Source of the DNA: Streptomyces agglomeratus | GTDB taxonomy: Bacteria > Actinomycetota > Actinomycetes > Streptomycetales > Streptomycetaceae | Length of the DNA: 64,000 nucleotides | NCBI RefSeq assembly: GCF_001746415.1 | Contig: NZ_MEHJ01000002.1 | Coordinates: forward strand, 558,001 to 622,000 | Direction: 5' to 3' | Shown here: in pieces, positions 1 to 13,138 of the stretch | Layout: each line of letters begins with the position of its first letter | Numbering within the stretch: position 1 is the stretch's first letter | Translations under genes and position numbers: made by a program | The notes under the pieces: generated by a model | What the model was told of the DNA's origin: nothing | The model's database searches: none | The model's input: the letters and a program-made list of their open reading frames with translations, nothing else

Positions 1-1306
1 GGTCGGTGATCTGCCGGCAGTCGGTCCACGCCTTCCACGGGCCGGCCAGGGCCGCGGGGATCCGCTGGGGGTGCTCGATGAGGTTCTGGAGGTTCCGCGC
101 ACCCGTCTGTACGGCGGCGCGCGCGTCGTCGGCGGTCTTCGCCTCGCGGCGCAGCTCCGCCACCTGCCGGGAGGCACGGTCGCACCACTCACGTCCGAAA
201 ACCCGTTCCGTTCCGCACGCCGGGCAGACGTCGTCGTCGGGGTGCCGGTCTGCGTGGGCGAGGGCCTTCTCCAGCAGGTCGGCGCGCAGCCAGGCGTTCT
301 CGGCATCGGTGCCGTGGAGGTCCTCCACGTCGGCGAGGGCGATCCGCAGCCGCTGGACGGCCTCCCCGACCTCCGCCAGGTCGGGCCCGTGTGCCCCGGC
401 CTCGACATGAAGCTCGGCGAGCCGGCTGTCGTCGGCCGAGGGAAGACCGGCGACGAGCGCGTCGATGGTGTCGAGGTCCAGGGCGCCCGGGGTGTCCACG
501 GCGAGCAGGGCCTGCACGGCGCGGTCGTCGTCCTCCAGCGCGTAGAGGGCGTCCTTCAGGCCGGGCAGGGCCTCCCTCGTCTCCTTCGCGACGGTGGCGA
601 GGGCCTTCTCCCGCGCGCTCAGCCTGTTGGTCGCGGTGGAGAGCAGGTCCATACCGAGGATGGTGGCGATCGCGTCGTACCGCTCGGACGGCTTGCCGGT
701 GAGCATGAGGTCGAGATCGGTGTACGAGAGGAACGGCCGGTGGTCGGCGAGGGCCGTGTCCCAGCCCGCCTCGATCAGGGGGACGGTTCCGTGGCCCGGG
801 CACTTGAAGGTGGCCGCGGAGCTGCCGAACTCCTCGCTCGTCCAGGTGCGGATGAGGGTGCTGTTGCCGGTGTCGCCCTCGATCGCGAGCTTGAGCTCGA
901 TCTTGGGGCTGTCGGCGTTGTGGAGGTTGTACCAGTGGCCGCCGCGCGTGGCGTCCTGGCCAGGCCGGTGGACCCGGGTGCCGGTGAAGCCGACCTCGAT
1001 GGCTTCGGCGAGGCTGGACTTGCCGGAACCATTGCGGCCCACGACGAGGTTGACACCCGGACGGGGGCTGAGGCGCAGCCGGGCACGGGGGCCGATGCCG
1101 CGGAAGCCGTTGACGGCGAGGGAGTCGAGGTAGACGCGCCCCGAGGCGGCGGACGACGTGGTGGTGCCGGCGTCGGCGGTGCCGCTGCCGAGCGCGTCGC
1201 GGAGCAGGGCCTTGACGGGGTCGGTGAGAGCCGACTCGGCCAGGCGCGTCGCCACCGTCTCGGCGAGGGGAAGCGCGGTCTGCTTGTGCTGTTCCGTCTC
1301 GGTCAC
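1..1306 (-). CDS. SMC/RecN-like AAA ATPase, 3' end outside window
   Basis: Read from a GTG at 1306 behind a GGAGG site, the frame stays open to the window edge, giving 435 residues. The N-terminal part has an FRGIGPRARL segment followed by Walker A GRNGSGKSS (Lys about residue 96), as in AAA_23/RecF/SbcC-type ATPases that couple ATP to DNA or repair. A CPAC pair near residues 361-364 with another Cys near 375 could bind metal, roughly where Rad50-like proteins carry a zinc hook, though this is not a canonical CxxC hook. Walker B would lie beyond the window. It is divergent from the restriction operon with two unrelated genes between, so a defence role is only suggested by proximity. The ATPase class is confident; the function is not. 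Confidence 0.8.
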   Translation of the reverse strand, partial: MTETEQHKQTALPLAETVATRLAESALTDPVKALLRDALGSGTADAGTTTSSAASGRVYLDSLAVNGFRGIGPRARLRLSPRPGVNLVVGRNGSGKSSLAEAIEVGFTGTRVHRPGQDATRGGHWYNLHNADSPKIELKLAIEGDTGNSTLIRTWTSEEFGSSAATFKCPGHGTVPLIEAGWDTALADHRPFLSYTDLDLMLTGKPSERYDAIATILGMDLLSTATNRLSAREKALATVAKETREALPGLKDALYALEDDDRAVQALLAVDTPGALDLDTIDALVAGLPSADDSRLAELHVEAGAHGPDLAEVGEAVQRLRIALADVEDLHGTDAENAWLRADLLEKALAHADRHPDDDVCPACGTERVFGREWCDRASRQVAELRREAKTADDARAAVQTGARNLQNLIEHPQRIPAALAGPWKAWTDCRQITD

Positions 1307-1559
1307 GAAGGGCCTCCTGCGCGGTGTGGCGAGATGGGGCGGTGTCGTGCACCACCTGCTGACAGGACGGAACGTTAGAGAAATAGCGAGACTTATCCTC
1401 AACGACTGACTGGTAATCGGGGTTATCAACTTTCCGTTCCAGGAGCGAAGTTGAGCTCCGCCGCCGCCTCCTGCACACTCCTTGGCGTGACGAGGCCCTG
1501 GCGCCGGGAAGCTCGGTCGGAGCCACCAGGGCAGTCGTCCGGCCCGTGCCGTCGTTCAG

Positions 1560-2153
1560 TCATCGCCCGAGGGTGAACGTGAGCCCTCCGGAACGCAGTT
1601 CGTCCTCGGTCTGGGTGAGGCCACCACGGTGGGACACCTCCATCGTGTAGAACTTCGAGCCCTGAGGTATCCCCTCGATCGTGAACGGGAACTCGCATCC
1701 CAGCGCAGCCTTCTTCCCGCCTTCCAGTTCGCCGGTGGCGACGAGAGTGCCGTCTGCGCCGGTGACGTTGACCTGCGCACCGCGCTGGATGTCCGAGTAG
1801 CCGTCCAGCCCGGTGCAGCGCTCTCCCTCCTCAAGGAAGGAGAGGGAGGAGTCGGCGAGGGTGAGTGTGCCGCTCGTCCCGAAGGTCTTCTCAGCGGAGG
1901 ACGCCGCGCCGCCGGACAGGGAGACGATCAGCCAGCAGCCACCCGTGACCGCGGCGCCGAGGGCCAGGCCGACGGCGAGGATCGCAGGGCGGGACAGCCG
2001 GGACCAACGCAATGCGTCCGCCGGGGCGTTGCGAGCGGGGGCCGCCCCTTCCCCCCGGACACGGGCGATTCCGGAGGCGGCGGGATGCTCGGGGGCTGTT
2101 CGGGAGGGGTGGCCATTCGGACGGTCCTTCCATCGGGGGCGCGGCGGGGGCAT
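1560..2153 (-). CDS. Membrane-anchored protein with extracellular domain; N-terminus frame uncertain
   Basis: The part from about residue 48 on is convincing: a hydrophobic anchor (AILAVGLALGAAVTGG) followed by about 110 residues with two Cys (RCTGL and GCEFPF) that could form a disulfide outside the cell. The first 45 residues read poorly in this frame. Proline-rich, natural-looking N-terminal sequence is found in the two other minus frames over 2040-2200 (one with MEGPSEWPPLP, the next with PEQPPSIPPPPESP). That pattern suggests one or two small indels in a gene that really begins near 2190. The family is not recognised. The next gene upstream has the same design of anchor plus exported domain, so the two may be related. 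Confidence 0.6.
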   Translation of the reverse strand: MPPPRPRWKDRPNGHPSRTAPEHPAASGIARVRGEGAAPARNAPADALRWSRLSRPAILAVGLALGAAVTGGCWLIVSLSGGAASSAEKTFGTSGTLTLADSSLSFLEEGERCTGLDGYSDIQRGAQVNVTGADGTLVATGELEGGKKAALGCEFPFTIEGIPQGSKFYTMEVSHRGGLTQTEDELRSGGLTFTLGR

Positions 2154-2339
2154 CGGTGGCGAGGACTACGGGCCCGGGCGCGCCCGTGGTCACCTGGTCG
2201 GTGACGATCCCCAGCCGGCCACGGGACGCGGGGCGGGGCGAACGGGCAAGGGGAGAACGGCGGCCCACGGTTCCTCCGGTTCGGGATGAGGGGAGCGGTC
2301 GCTTCCGGTCGGAGCGAGGCAGAAGCCCGGCGCGGTGAC

Positions 2340-2938
2340 TCAGCTGGCCTTCTTCCACGGCAGGCAGCCTTTGACCTCCAGGTACTCGCTCTTGCGGACG
2401 GTCACCTGGGTCTGCCCCTGGACGTTGCCGTTGGCGATGATCGACGAGAACTCGCCGGAGGCGTCCTTGTGCCGGGCCCAGTAGCAGTTGGGGAAGAGGC
2501 CGTCCGCCGGACCGGCGGTCATGTACGTGCCGGCCTCGATGTCCTCGCCGACCAGGTACTGACCGTCCCCCTTGAAGGAGGTTGCCGGGCCAGGCTTCGC
2601 GGTCGGCTCGGGGGACGGGGGCGGGGTGTTCGGGGCCGTCGTGCGAGCGGGCGCCGGTTCGGTGGCCGGGGGCTCGTGTGCGCGCGTGGTCTCCGCGGCC
2701 CGGGAGGGCGTGGTGACCGTGGGCGCGGGCCGCTCCCGGCCGGCCTTGTCCTCGGTGGCGTCGAGGCTGCCGATCGCCACGCCGACGATCAGGGCGACGA
2801 ACGCCGTCACGCCGTGGGTCAGCCACGCCTTCGCCCGGGACGGCCTGCGTGGGGGGCAGGCAGCATCGGCGGCGGCACGGGGCCCCAGCCGGGGCCGGAG
2901 TGACGGGGGCCAGGCTGCATTGGGGATGTGCCGGTCAT
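2340..2938 (-). CDS. Exported/anchored hypothetical protein, single-base frameshift in a G6 tract
   Basis: The C-terminal 150 residues are one good frame: a membrane anchor (GVTAFVALIVGVAIG), a Pro/Thr/Ala-rich linker, then a compact domain starting GDGQYLVGEDIEAGTYM and ending in CLPWKK. The natural start is ATG at 2938, preceded by AGGGAG, which gives MTGTSPMQPGPRHSG in a different frame. The frames join cleanly (PAPPRRPSRAKAW) if one base is added to the G6 run at 2851-2856. The stretch is therefore either a frameshifted gene or a homopolymer miscall. Without correction the in-frame ORF would have to start near 2981 with unnatural sequence. Function unknown; the domain resembles small secreted Streptomyces proteins. 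Confidence 0.6.
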
Positions 2939-3196
2939 GACGGGGCTCCCTGCTTCCGGGGATCGCGTGGTCGTCACGCAATCGGCCTGGGAATGAGGGG
3001 AACCTGCCACTCCACGCGAAGGAGGCGACTCCGTCATCTTGATAAGAGGGGTTACCAGGCAGTCGATGGATCTTTCCTTGATCGACGGTAGGCTTTCTGT
3101 CGTCCGTCGCCGACGGCTCCTGGAGGCGTCACGGCGGACGCGATTCCGCGGAGCTCCGTGGACGTCCGCGAAAGCCCACGGCACGGAGGAGGACCA

Positions 3197-5347
3197 ATGA
3201 GCAGCCCGACGCCTGTCGACGACTCCCCCATCCTGCCGGGCCCGCTCTCCTGGCGTATCGGTTACGCCGAGATCGCCGCCCTCGCCCAGGTAAAGCGACC
3301 CGTCCCCACCACCTGGAGCCGGCGCCACTCCGACTTCCCCGCACCGGTGACCCGCGAGAGCGGCAGCCCGCTCTTCGATGCCCGGGAGGTCGTCGACTGG
3401 CTGATCCGGACCGGCCGCGGCAACGCCGAGCCCCGCCGCCTGCGGGCCGAGGCGGCTTTGCACACCCTCTCCGCCTGGCGGTCCTCCGGCCTCTCCGCCC
3501 CCGTTCTGGTGGGTGCGCTGACGGCCTTGATCTGCCTGCGCCAGCAGTACGACGCTCCCGTCAGCGAGCACGCCTGGGGCGACCTCCTCGATCAGGCCGC
3601 CGACCTCGACGCTGAGGACACCTTCCTCCTCTCCGAGCTGCGGGCCGTCCCCGACCCGGACCACCTGGGCCCGGCCCTGGGGGCGCTCGCCGACGAGCTA
3701 ACCGAGGCCGCCTACACCCCCGCCGAAGCCTTCGGCTGGGTTCTGGATGCCCGCCGTCGCCTCGGCTCCCACGACCTCGCCGCCGACGAACCCACCCCTG
3801 TGGTGGCCCGCGCCCTCGCGGCCCTGGCCGGCGTCGACACCCTGACCGACGAGTCCGTCCTCGCCACCCCGTACGCCCGCAGTGGCGACCTGCTCGCCGC
3901 CCTGCACACGACGGCACCAGAGGACTCCGGCCACACCTACCTCGCGGCGGATCCCGACCCGGCGCTCGCCCGTCTCGTCCGGCGCCGGATGCTCGTCCGG
4001 GGCGTCTTCGAGTTCTTGCTCGACGTCACCGAGGGCGAGGAGCTGTCCACGGACGACTGGGGCGATCCCGACGTACTGGTCTGCGTCCTCCCGTACGAGG
4101 CGAGCGAGACCCGCAGCGCCCGCCGGACCCTGGAGCGGATCCAGGACCTCACCGACTACCTCGGCGACAGCTCGACGGCGGTCGTCCTCGGCCCGGCCGA
4201 CGCGCTCGTCCGCTCGCTGCCCCGGCACGGCGACGCGGACCGGCTGCGTCGCTCCTTCCTGGGCGAGGGCCTTCTCAAGGCGGCGATCAGCCTGCCCGAC
4301 GGAGCGTTCGCCTACCGCCCCGGCTACCGCACCGCTGTCTGGATCCTCGCCCGCACCCCCGAGGACGAGCGCGCGGGCCGTGTCCTCGTCGCCGACTACT
4401 CCGCCCAGCCGCTCACCGAGCCGGTCCTCGACGTGCTCGCCGAGGACATCGCCATCTGGCGAGCCTCCGCATGGCGTGGGGACCGCCGCCACGAGTTCCG
4501 CCATGCGGTCGTCGTGCCGGCGAAGGATCTCGACGACCGGCCGGGCTCTGCCTTCACACCCCAGCACCGCTCACCCGAATCCCGGTACACCAGAGCCGTC
4601 GTAGAACGCCCCGCCCGCATCGCCGACGTGGAGCGGCACCTCGCCGAACTCGACGAGCGGGCGACGCGCCGGGCCGGCATCGACGGCCCTCTTAGGACCG
4701 GGGCCGTACTACGCCCCGAAGACCAGCCGGTCCGTCGCACGACCGTCCGCCGTCTCCTCAGGGACCGCCGCCTGCGCCGCCGCCCCGGCCACCGCATCGC
4801 CCCCGAGCACCTCGCGGCCGACGGGCACTACGCGGTGATCGGGCCGGAGGAGATCCTCGGCGCCTCGCGGCTCGGCAGCCGCCGCATCGACCGGGGCCTG
4901 GTCCTCACGGCTTACGAGCACGTCCAGTTCACCGAGCCGGGCGACCTCGTCGTCACCACCAGCCCGCGCTTCGGCGTCCACGTCGACACTGAGGGCCTGT
5001 CGGTCGTCGTCGCCCCCGCGCGCATCCTGCGCGTCCATCCCGACGCCGACCCCCAGGTGCGGCCCCGGGTCCTGGCGGCACTGCTGCGGGCTTCCGCCTA
5101 CGACCACGGCCGCACCAGCGGGGCCGTACGCGCGTCGCGCGGCATCGAAGACTTGAGCTTCCCGGACCTGGGGCGCGAGGAGCTGGAACGGTACGAGGCC
5201 GTGCTCGCCGAAAGTGAGCGCTGGGCGGAGCTGCTGCGGCAACAGTCCGAGGCCCTCGACGACCTAGCCCGCATCACGGCCGCGGGCATGGCCGACGGCA
5301 CCCTGACCATCCAGAACCTGCCCGAACTTCCCGGAACCGACGACTGA
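3197..5347 (+). CDS. Pseudo-N6-methylase/HTH accessory protein of the type I R-M operon
   Basis: 716 residues from ATG 3197, with GGAGGA seven bases upstream. The longer frame back to 3158 has no ribosome site. The N-terminus looks like a helix-turn-helix (IGYAEIAALAQVKRPVPTTWSRR followed by a SPLFDAREVVDWL segment). The middle resembles the back half of an N6-adenine methylase (LGEGLLKAAISLPDGAF, YRTAVWIL), but no NPPY/NPPF catalytic motif or glycine-rich SAM loop is visible. The C-terminus resembles a target-recognition or coiled region (ELERYEAVLAESERWAEL). It lies 17 bases before hsdM and is probably co-transcribed. A DNA-binding regulator or specificity helper of the type I enzyme is my inference. 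Confidence 0.7.
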   Translation: MSSPTPVDDSPILPGPLSWRIGYAEIAALAQVKRPVPTTWSRRHSDFPAPVTRESGSPLFDAREVVDWLIRTGRGNAEPRRLRAEAALHTLSAWRSSGLSAPVLVGALTALICLRQQYDAPVSEHAWGDLLDQAADLDAEDTFLLSELRAVPDPDHLGPALGALADELTEAAYTPAEAFGWVLDARRRLGSHDLAADEPTPVVARALAALAGVDTLTDESVLATPYARSGDLLAALHTTAPEDSGHTYLAADPDPALARLVRRRMLVRGVFEFLLDVTEGEELSTDDWGDPDVLVCVLPYEASETRSARRTLERIQDLTDYLGDSSTAVVLGPADALVRSLPRHGDADRLRRSFLGEGLLKAAISLPDGAFAYRPGYRTAVWILARTPEDERAGRVLVADYSAQPLTEPVLDVLAEDIAIWRASAWRGDRRHEFRHAVVVPAKDLDDRPGSAFTPQHRSPESRYTRAVVERPARIADVERHLAELDERATRRAGIDGPLRTGAVLRPEDQPVRRTTVRRLLRDRRLRRRPGHRIAPEHLAADGHYAVIGPEEILGASRLGSRRIDRGLVLTAYEHVQFTEPGDLVVTTSPRFGVHVDTEGLSVVVAPARILRVHPDADPQVRPRVLAALLRASAYDHGRTSGAVRASRGIEDLSFPDLGREELERYEAVLAESERWAELLRQQSEALDDLARITAAGMADGTLTIQNLPELPGTDD

Positions 5348-5364
5348 AGGAGACGGACCACCTC

Positions 5365-6987
5365 ATGCCCCCGCGCAAGAAGAAGCCCACTGAGCAGGAG
5401 GAGCTGTTCAGCGCCTCCACCGCCAAGGAGATCCAGGCGATCCTTTGGAAGGCGGCCGACAAGCTCCGCGGCTCCATCGACGCTGCGCAGTACAAGGAGT
5501 TCGTCCTCGGCCTGATCTTCCTGAAGTACGTCTCCGACGCCTTCGAGGAGCGCCGTAACGAGCTGGCCAAGGAGCTCGCCGAGGACGGCATCTCCGAGGA
5601 CCAGATCGGCGACTTTCTGGAGGACCGCGACGAGTACACCGGCGCCCACGTCTTCTGGGTCCCGGAGACCGCCCGCTGGTCCTGGATCGCGGCCAACGCC
5701 AAGAGCCAGGGCGTGGGCAAGCTCCTCGACGACGCGATGGACGCGGTGATGCGGGAGAATGCCGCCCTGACCGGCGTCCTCCCGAAGATCTTCAACCGCG
5801 ACAACGTCGACCAGAAGCGCCTGGCCGGACTTGTCGACCTCATCAGCGACGCCCGCTTCGCCGACACCGAGAACAAGCCAGCTCAAGACGTCCTGGGCGA
5901 GGTGTATGAGTATTTCCTCTCTAATTTCGCACGTGCCGAAGGAAAGAACGCAGGCGAGTTCTACACACCGCAGTCTGTGGTCAGGCTCATTGTGGAGATC
6001 CTGGAGCCGTACCACGGGCGCGTGTACGATCCGGCGTGCGGCTCGGGCGGCATGTTCGTCCAAGCGGTCAAGTTCATTGATGCCCACCGGGGTAAGGGTC
6101 ACAAGGCCGACATCTCTGTCTACGGCCAAGAACGCAACGAACGCACTTGGCGCCTGGCCAAGATGAACCTCGCCATCCACGGCATCGATGGCAACCTGGC
6201 TGCACGGTGGGGTGACACTTTCGCCGACGACAAGCACCCCGACCTCAAGGCCGACTTCGTGATGGCCAACCCGCCGTTCAACATCAAGGATTGGGAGCGG
6301 GACGAGAGCGACGCCCGTTGGAAGTACGGCGTCCCCCCTAAGAACAACGCCAACTACGCTTGGCTCCAACACATGGTCTCCAAACTGGGCGAGCGCGGCA
6401 CGGCCGGCGTCGTTTTGGCCAATGGGTCTATGGCCTCGCAACAGAACGGCGAGGGTGACATCCGCCAGGCAATGGTGGAGGCGGACCTGGTGGCCTGCAT
6501 GGTCGCCCTGCCGTCCCAGCTGTTCCGTACTGTGCAGATCCCGGCGTGTCTGTGGTTTCTGGCCAAGGACAAGTCCCCGCAGGGTGCGAAGGCCCTGGCC
6601 GACCGGCGCGGGCAGATCCTCTTCATTGACGCCCGCCAGCTGGGCGCGATGGTGGATCGCACGGAACGCGTACTCACGGAGGCGGACCTCGCGAAGATCT
6701 CGGGCGTCTACCACGCTTGGCGCGGCACGGAGTCGGCAAAGGCCGAGGGCCTGACGTACGAGGACGGACCGGGCTTCTGCTTTTCGGCAAACCTGGAGAC
6801 CGTGCGGGAGCACGGGTACGTGCTGACGCCGGGGCGGTACGTGGGGGCCGTCGAGACGGAGGCGGAAAGCGCGGAGGTGGTGACAGCTCGGATCGCTGCA
6901 CTGACGGAAGAGCTGTTCGGGCTATTCGAGCAGTCGGCGGAGTTGGAGAAGACGGTGCGGGAGCAGCTGGGGAGGGTCGATGTCTGA
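5365..6987 (+). CDS. hsdM: Type I restriction-modification N6-adenine methylase subunit HsdM
   Basis: 540 residues, the normal HsdM length. The N-terminal helical domain (about residues 15-150) starts KEIQAILWKAADKLRGS. The SAM-binding motif I is DPACGSGGMF (from about residue 222) and the catalytic motif IV is NPPFN (about residue 302), both intact. It methylates adenine in the recognition site using S-adenosylmethionine, in an M2S complex with HsdS, and protects host DNA from HsdR. An AAGGAGA site precedes ATG 5365. Its 3' end overlaps hsdS by eight bases, consistent with translational coupling. Confidence 0.97.
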   Translation: MPPRKKKPTEQEELFSASTAKEIQAILWKAADKLRGSIDAAQYKEFVLGLIFLKYVSDAFEERRNELAKELAEDGISEDQIGDFLEDRDEYTGAHVFWVPETARWSWIAANAKSQGVGKLLDDAMDAVMRENAALTGVLPKIFNRDNVDQKRLAGLVDLISDARFADTENKPAQDVLGEVYEYFLSNFARAEGKNAGEFYTPQSVVRLIVEILEPYHGRVYDPACGSGGMFVQAVKFIDAHRGKGHKADISVYGQERNERTWRLAKMNLAIHGIDGNLAARWGDTFADDKHPDLKADFVMANPPFNIKDWERDESDARWKYGVPPKNNANYAWLQHMVSKLGERGTAGVVLANGSMASQQNGEGDIRQAMVEADLVACMVALPSQLFRTVQIPACLWFLAKDKSPQGAKALADRRGQILFIDARQLGAMVDRTERVLTEADLAKISGVYHAWRGTESAKAEGLTYEDGPGFCFSANLETVREHGYVLTPGRYVGAVETEAESAEVVTARIAALTEELFGLFEQSAELEKTVREQLGRVDV

Positions 6988-8187
6988 GTGGGGCCGGGTC
7001 CAGATTGGCGACCTCCTTGCCGAGCCCCTGCGAAACGGCGTCAGTTACCCCTCAAAACTGCGCGGCAGTGGCATCCCGATGGTCAACATGGGAGAGGCAT
7101 TCGCTTTCGACGTGATTAAGGATCAGAAATGCGAACTAGTTCCGCTGACCGAACGTGAGCAGGAGCGGTTTCTCCTAGAAGAGGGAGATCTACTGTTCGT
7201 GCGCCAGTCCCTGGTCTATTCGGGAGCGGGGCGGTGCGTGCTCGTGGGGTCTGGCACGGGCCCACGCACTTGGGAAAGTCACCTGATTCGCGCCCGCCTG
7301 GACAAGAGAGCCGCAGACCCGCGTTTCCTTTACTACTATTTCCGGTCACCGCAAGGTCGTTCCAACATGGAAACGATCGTTACCCAGGTCGCAGCTGCCG
7401 GAATCAGAGGAAGCGATCTTAAGAAGCTTGAGATCCCGCACCCCTCCCTGTCGCAGCAGCAAGGCATCTCGAATGTCCTCTGGGCACTGGATGGCAAGAT
7501 CGCCCTCAACGACCACATCGCGACCATTTCCGAGCAGTTGCTCCAGTTTAAATTTTCAGAACTGGAGCTATCTAACGAACCTGATGACAGGGGGATTGCG
7601 ATTACAGAACTCGTCGAGTTCAACCCGAAGCGCACTAAGCCAATGAATGAGGAGCCTGTCTACGTGGACATGGCCGCCTTGCAGACCAGTCGAGCCGGAA
7701 TTCCCAAATGGACTCTTCGTTCCCCTAAGTCCGGCTCTCGGTTCATGAATGGCGATACGCTACTGGCGCGTATCACGCCGTGCCTTGAGAACGGGAAGAC
7801 CGGCTACGTCAACTTCATGGAGGACGGTGAAGTAGGCCTCGGATCAACCGAGTTCATTGTCATGCGTTCACGTCCTGGAGTTCCGTCTGAGCTCAGTTAC
7901 TTCCTGGCACGTGACAGCAGGTTTCGCGAGCACGCGACTCGCAACATGGTGGGCACATCTGGGCGCCAGCGAGTTAGTGCGGCAGACGCGGCGAACTACT
8001 TCGTAAACCGCCCTGACCCAGACGCGCTGGCTACCTTCGGTCGTGAGGCCGCAGCGGCGTTCACACACATGAAATCGGCTCAGGGCGAAAATCGCGCCCT
8101 CACCGCCCTCCGCGACGTCCTCCTTCCTCAGCTCATGTCCGGACGACTCCGCGTTAAGGACGCCGAGAAGATTGTCGAGGACCATGT

Positions 8188-8191
<4 letters not shown>
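6980..8191 (+). CDS. hsdS: Type I restriction-modification specificity subunit HsdS
   Basis: 403 residues with the two-repeat HsdS plan. A first target-recognition domain occupies about residues 1-150. A conserved helical spacer (LEIPHPSLSQQQGISNVLWALDGKIALNDHI) is followed by a second recognition domain (about 195-370) and a closing helix (ALTALRDVLLPQLMSGRLRV). It chooses the bipartite DNA target for both methylation and cleavage. The start overlaps hsdM and the stop overlaps the hsdR ATG. The coding sequence is less GC-rich than hsdM and hsdR, typical of recognition domains that move between systems. Confidence 0.96.
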
Positions 8192-11448
<3,257 letters not shown>

Positions 11449-11465
11449 CCCGGAGTGGCAAACAA

Positions 11466-11510
11466 GAAGACTGGTACGACGAGGCGACGGCCCCTCTCGT
11501 ACCGGTCTTC
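11466..11510 (+). terminator. Hairpin terminator of the hsd operon
   Basis: The arms GAAGACTGGTACGA and TCGTACCGGTCTTC can pair around a GC-rich loop and are followed by a T-rich run (GTTGTTCTT). It starts 18 bases after the hsdR stop. Confidence 0.7.
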
Positions 11511-11713
11511 GTTGTTCTTGGGACCTGGTTCCCGGGCGATGGAACCTCGGGCGCCAGCACCCCCGCTGAGCCGACGCCCCAGCCAGGAGAGTGGGGCTGA
11601 CCTTCAGGGCAGCCTTGGTCGTCCGGTCCCTGCCGCCGGGTGACACCGCAGCGTTCGCCGACCGAAGCGCCGCGCCTGCCCTTGTCAGCCATTTGCCTCA
11701 GCCGAGGGTGGGA

Positions 11714-13138
11714 TCAGCGTTCTCGCCGCAGCGAAACTCGCACACTCATGTCGTCATCGCGGTCAAGGAACAGGCCTGACCCGTTAACGCTGGTGAGGTA
11801 TGGAACGTCCACACCTACACCGAGAACTTTCGGCTCACCCGTGCTGGTCGTCAGGTTCAGCTCCGCGACGACCGTTTCCGGGCCATCGGCCGCCGACTTG
11901 TCCTGGACCGCCCCGTACGCTGTGCCGTTGTCGCGGATCGAGGCGAGCGCGATCGTCTTGCGGTCCCCGTCACCTTCCAGACAGATGCCCTTGCCGAGCT
12001 TCAGATCGAAGACAACAGGCCCAGCTGCCAGGTAGCGGCGGTCTGGCGAAGTAATCACGGGGTAGTCGCGAGCCTTATTGGATCCCGGGACTTCGTGCGC
12101 ACAGGTCATGCTGGCCTGGAGCTGGCCCGTTCGCACATCGTGCACCGACCACAGCGGGGCGTTCGGAGCGCCGAACGTGCCGCCTGTCGACCAGCCCGCG
12201 AGGATGTGGCCACCGGCGACGCCGTACACATCTCCATTCCACGAGCCGACAATGCCCGTCTTCGCTTCGATGCCACTCGGGCGTACGGCGTCACTGAACC
12301 AGCGGTCCGGAATGCCGAAGCCTCCGGTACCCATGCCTACCAGTGGGCCGTCTGCTGTGGCCGCCAGCACGCGGCTGCTGGCGCAGGCAACCGTCGTCGC
12401 GCACTGAGAAAGCATGCCGTTCGGCTTCTCGTAGGCGTCGACCTTTCCAGTCGCCACGTCCACCGCTGCAGCCGAACGGGGGAAGGCGTCACTGTCACCC
12501 CAGGCGACGAGGATCCGCCCACCCGTCAATCCCACACGCACTTCACCGGGGTCAGCCGAAACGGGGACGTCGATCTCCCGTAGCGGCTTGACCGAGGTGC
12601 CCGAGGCATCGGTGGCATACACGGCGAGCCGCACCACCTCAGCCCCCTCGTGGAGAGAATCCTTGCCCCGCATTCCGTGCGCGTAGGCGAGCACGTACTC
12701 ACGCCCGTCCTGCTCGACCGCCATCACGTCCGGGATCTCCCCCGCCCGACCGGATTCCGCGTCGCCCTCCGCACCCTTGATCGGCGTGGGCGGGTTCCAG
12801 GGCCCGGAGATCCAGCGGACCTCACCGGTGTCGGCGGCACGCGCCTCGACGGTGTACCCGTTGGAGGCGGCGTGCATCATGGCAATCACACCCGAGCGGG
12901 GTGCGGCAGTCACGGGAATCGTCCGCACCACGCCTGGAACCCAGTTCAAGGCTGCATCCCAGCCCTTGCCCGGGTCGTAGGCCGACGGCACCTTCAACTC
13001 CGCAAGCGGCTTCGCCTTGTGGCCCGACTGAGGAACCCCGTTCTTGTCGTGGGCTCGACTGTCACCGCTGCTGCCGCTACAACCCGCCACCAGGACTGCC
13101 GCCAACACGACCCCGCCCACCGACCTGGCCACCCGCAT
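11714..13138 (-). CDS. Lipoprotein with beta-propeller-like domain
   Basis: 474 residues. The signal peptide ends in lipobox VAGC (Cys about residue 20), predicting a membrane lipoprotein on the outer face. The rest has repeated strand-rich segments with short WxxP and GG turns (EVRWISGPWNPP, RILVAWGDSDAFPRSAAAVDVATGK, LWSVHDVRTGQLQASMTC), resembling PQQ/WD-type propellers in Streptomyces lipoproteins. No catalytic residues can be named. It stands alone on this strand between the hsd operon and the CRISPR remnant. Confidence 0.85.
   Translation of the reverse strand: MRVARSVGGVVLAAVLVAGCSGSSGDSRAHDKNGVPQSGHKAKPLAELKVPSAYDPGKGWDAALNWVPGVVRTIPVTAAPRSGVIAMMHAASNGYTVEARAADTGEVRWISGPWNPPTPIKGAEGDAESGRAGEIPDVMAVEQDGREYVLAYAHGMRGKDSLHEGAEVVRLAVYATDASGTSVKPLREIDVPVSADPGEVRVGLTGGRILVAWGDSDAFPRSAAAVDVATGKVDAYEKPNGMLSQCATTVACASSRVLAATADGPLVGMGTGGFGIPDRWFSDAVRPSGIEAKTGIVGSWNGDVYGVAGGHILAGWSTGGTFGAPNAPLWSVHDVRTGQLQASMTCAHEVPGSNKARDYPVITSPDRRYLAAGPVVFDLKLGKGICLEGDGDRKTIALASIRDNGTAYGAVQDKSAADGPETVVAELNLTTSTGEPKVLGVGVDVPYLTSVNGSGLFLDRDDDMSVRVSLRRER

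Noticed and set aside
71..1378. Long plus-strand ORF (435 codons) at the window start
   Set aside because: Its Gly/Val/Asp-rich sequence is the antisense shadow of the minus-strand ATPase, which has a Walker A motif and a good ribosome site.
5098..6813. 571-codon minus-strand ORF over hsdM
   Set aside because: Antisense of hsdM; hsdM has complete methylase motifs and operon coupling.
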